Source: JAISGQ01 sp045604155 (GTDB taxonomy: Bacteria; Bacillota; Clostridia; Oscillospirales; Acutalibacteraceae). Taken from it: a stretch of DNA of 14,847 bases. Position 1 is the first letter of the stretch, and every line of letters begins with the position of its first letter. The notes under the pieces are model-generated. The model was given only the letters and a program-made list of their open reading frames with translations. It was not told the DNA's origin and did not search any database. Made by a program: the position numbers and the translations under genes. Below are positions 14,302-14,847 of the stretch, in pieces. Where the stretch lies: positions 1 through 14,847 of the forward strand of contig JAZUNN010000036.1 of assembly GCA_045604155.1 (NCBI GenBank). The letters are read 5' to 3'.

Positions 14302-14469
14302 AATGATGTTTGCCTTCAGCAAATGATGTCGTTTTACTAATGATGCCGCTGACGCTAATGATGTCGGCTTCGCCTAATGTTTTGTGGCAAACATCGCATC
14401 ATTGCGAGTGAAACGAGCAACATCATTATGCGGAGCATAACATCATATCGACGAAGTCGATGCATCATT
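14302..14469. repeat. Symmetric AATGATG/CATCATT hairpin array
   Basis: Forward copies of AATGATG lie at 14302, 14322, 14339 and 14357, with a truncated AATG at 14376. Reverse copies follow at 14397 (CATCATT), 14421 (CATCATT), 14441 (CATCATA) and 14463 (CATCATT). Spacing is 17-24 bases and the copies mirror one another about a centre near 14383. The intervals hold mini-hairpins with 3- to 5-base loops: TTGC/GCAA (14310-14322), GGC-TTC-GCC (14366-14374), ATGC-GGA-GCAT (14428-14438) and TCGAC-GAA-GTCGA (14448-14460). A perfect inverted pair GATGTTTGCC/GGCAAACATC links the left arm to the centre. No reading frame uses it. It directly precedes the promoter of the four-helix-bundle gene. It is probably a mobile or dispersed non-coding element; its function is unknown. 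Confidence 0.75.
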
Positions 14470-14497
14470 GAAATGTTTGAATTTTATGATATATAAT
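14468..14497 (+). promoter_or_regulatory. Promoter of the four-helix-bundle gene, fused to the repeat edge
   Basis: TTGAAA (14468-14473), 18-base spacer, perfect TATAAT (14492-14497). The two T of the -35 are the last two bases of the final CATCATT of the array. Transcription would start near 14504, giving a leader of about 15 bases. Confidence 0.65.
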
Positions 14498-14518
14498 TAA
14501 ATAAGCGGAGGCGATTTT

Positions 14519-14847
14519 ATGAAAGAAAATAGGCTTGCAGAACTATCAATGGAGTTTTCTGTGGATATTATAAACCTTGTAAGGCAACTAAAAGAAAATC
14601 GGGAAGCCATTATTTCTAACCAAATCGGCAGAAGCGGAACGAGCATCGGTGCCAACATCCACGAGGCACAGTATGCACAAGGCAAGAAGGATTTTATTTC
14701 TAAACTGGAAATTGCCTTGAAAGAAGCAAGTGAAACAGGTTATTGGCTTGAGTTGTTGCACAGGACCAACTACATTGACGAACAATCATATAAATCGCTT
14801 TCTGCAAAGTGTACTTCCTTGCGTGTAATGCTGATTGCATCTTGCAA
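14519..14847 (+). CDS. Four-helix-bundle protein (S23/IVP, Avd-like), 3' end outside window
   Basis: 109 residues are visible and the frame is still open at the window edge; family members are about 115-125 residues, so only the last few are missing. It begins MKENRLAELSMEFSVDIINL, and the central signature is NQIGRSGTSIGANIHEAQYA followed by KKDFISKLEIALKEASETGY and WLELLHR. These are the hallmarks of the S23 family (proteins encoded in 23S rRNA intervening sequences of Leptospira and others) and of the fold shared with Avd, the accessory protein of diversity-generating retroelements. Such proteins are small, helical, and basic oligomers thought to bind nucleic acid. GGAGG (14507-14511) is 7 bases before the ATG. 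No reverse transcriptase or rRNA is seen here, so it is an orphan copy. AGG codons for arginine are commoner than in the neighbours, a weak hint of transfer. Confidence 0.85.
   Translation, partial: MKENRLAELSMEFSVDIINLVRQLKENREAIISNQIGRSGTSIGANIHEAQYAQGKKDFISKLEIALKEASETGYWLELLHRTNYIDEQSYKSLSAKCTSLRVMLIASC

Noticed and set aside
14302..14469. CRISPR array
   Set aside because: Repeats are 7 bases, spacing varies from 17 to 24, and half are inverted. No cas gene is present.
14519..14847. Diversity-generating retroelement, on the strength of the Avd-like fold
   Set aside because: No reverse transcriptase, template repeat or variable repeat is visible in the window; only the four-helix-bundle family is supported.

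Overview
The window reads as a chromosomal segment of a low-to-middle G+C Firmicute, most likely a gut Clostridium of the Ruminococcus/Oscillospiraceae type. The basis is: GGAGG-type ribosome sites before nearly every gene, sigma-A style promoters with 17-base spacers, intrinsic hairpin-T terminators, an encoded CCA on the tRNA, and the gene families present (YfhO, DUF2975/XRE pair, WYL regulator, Cys-anchored lipoprotein). The exact genus is inference.

Layout. (1) Positions 1-4400 hold a hexuronate (pectin sugar) catabolism locus. uxaB (tagaturonate reductase) is on the minus strand. Divergent from it lies an araC-type regulator followed by kdgA (KDPG aldolase) and kdgK (KDG kinase), with kdgA and kdgK translationally coupled. 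Together they cover tagaturonate to altronate, and KDG via KDPG to pyruvate plus glyceraldehyde-3-phosphate. The isomerase (uxaC) and altronate dehydratase (uxaA) between these steps are not in the window. (2) Positions 4440-7371 are minus-strand: an XRE regulator with its DUF2975 membrane partner, a SpoU-family RNA methyltransferase, and a WYL-domain regulator. (3) Positions 7541-10963 hold a plus-strand pair: a large YfhO-family membrane protein, then a single-RCK TrkA-type protein 16 bases later. (4) Positions 10967-13107 are minus-strand: an MFS transporter and an unrecognised four-pass membrane protein. (5) Positions 13263-14300 are plus-strand: an unrecognised lipoprotein and tRNA-Leu(CAA), each with its own promoter and terminator. 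(6) Positions 14302-14847 hold a symmetric array of short repeats and mini-hairpins, leading straight into the promoter of a four-helix-bundle (S23/Avd-like) gene that runs off the window.

Most of the window is ordinary chromosome. The least explained part is the right end. There, four AATGATG motifs are mirrored by four CATCATT/CATCATA motifs around one centre, with small hairpins in several of the intervals. The fold predicted is a rod with side hairpins, abutting a tRNA terminator on one side and supplying the -35 edge of the four-helix-bundle promoter on the other. A different two-hairpin element lies at the left edge. No gene-free stretch exceeds 300 bases; the gaps between genes hold the promoters, terminators and repeats listed.
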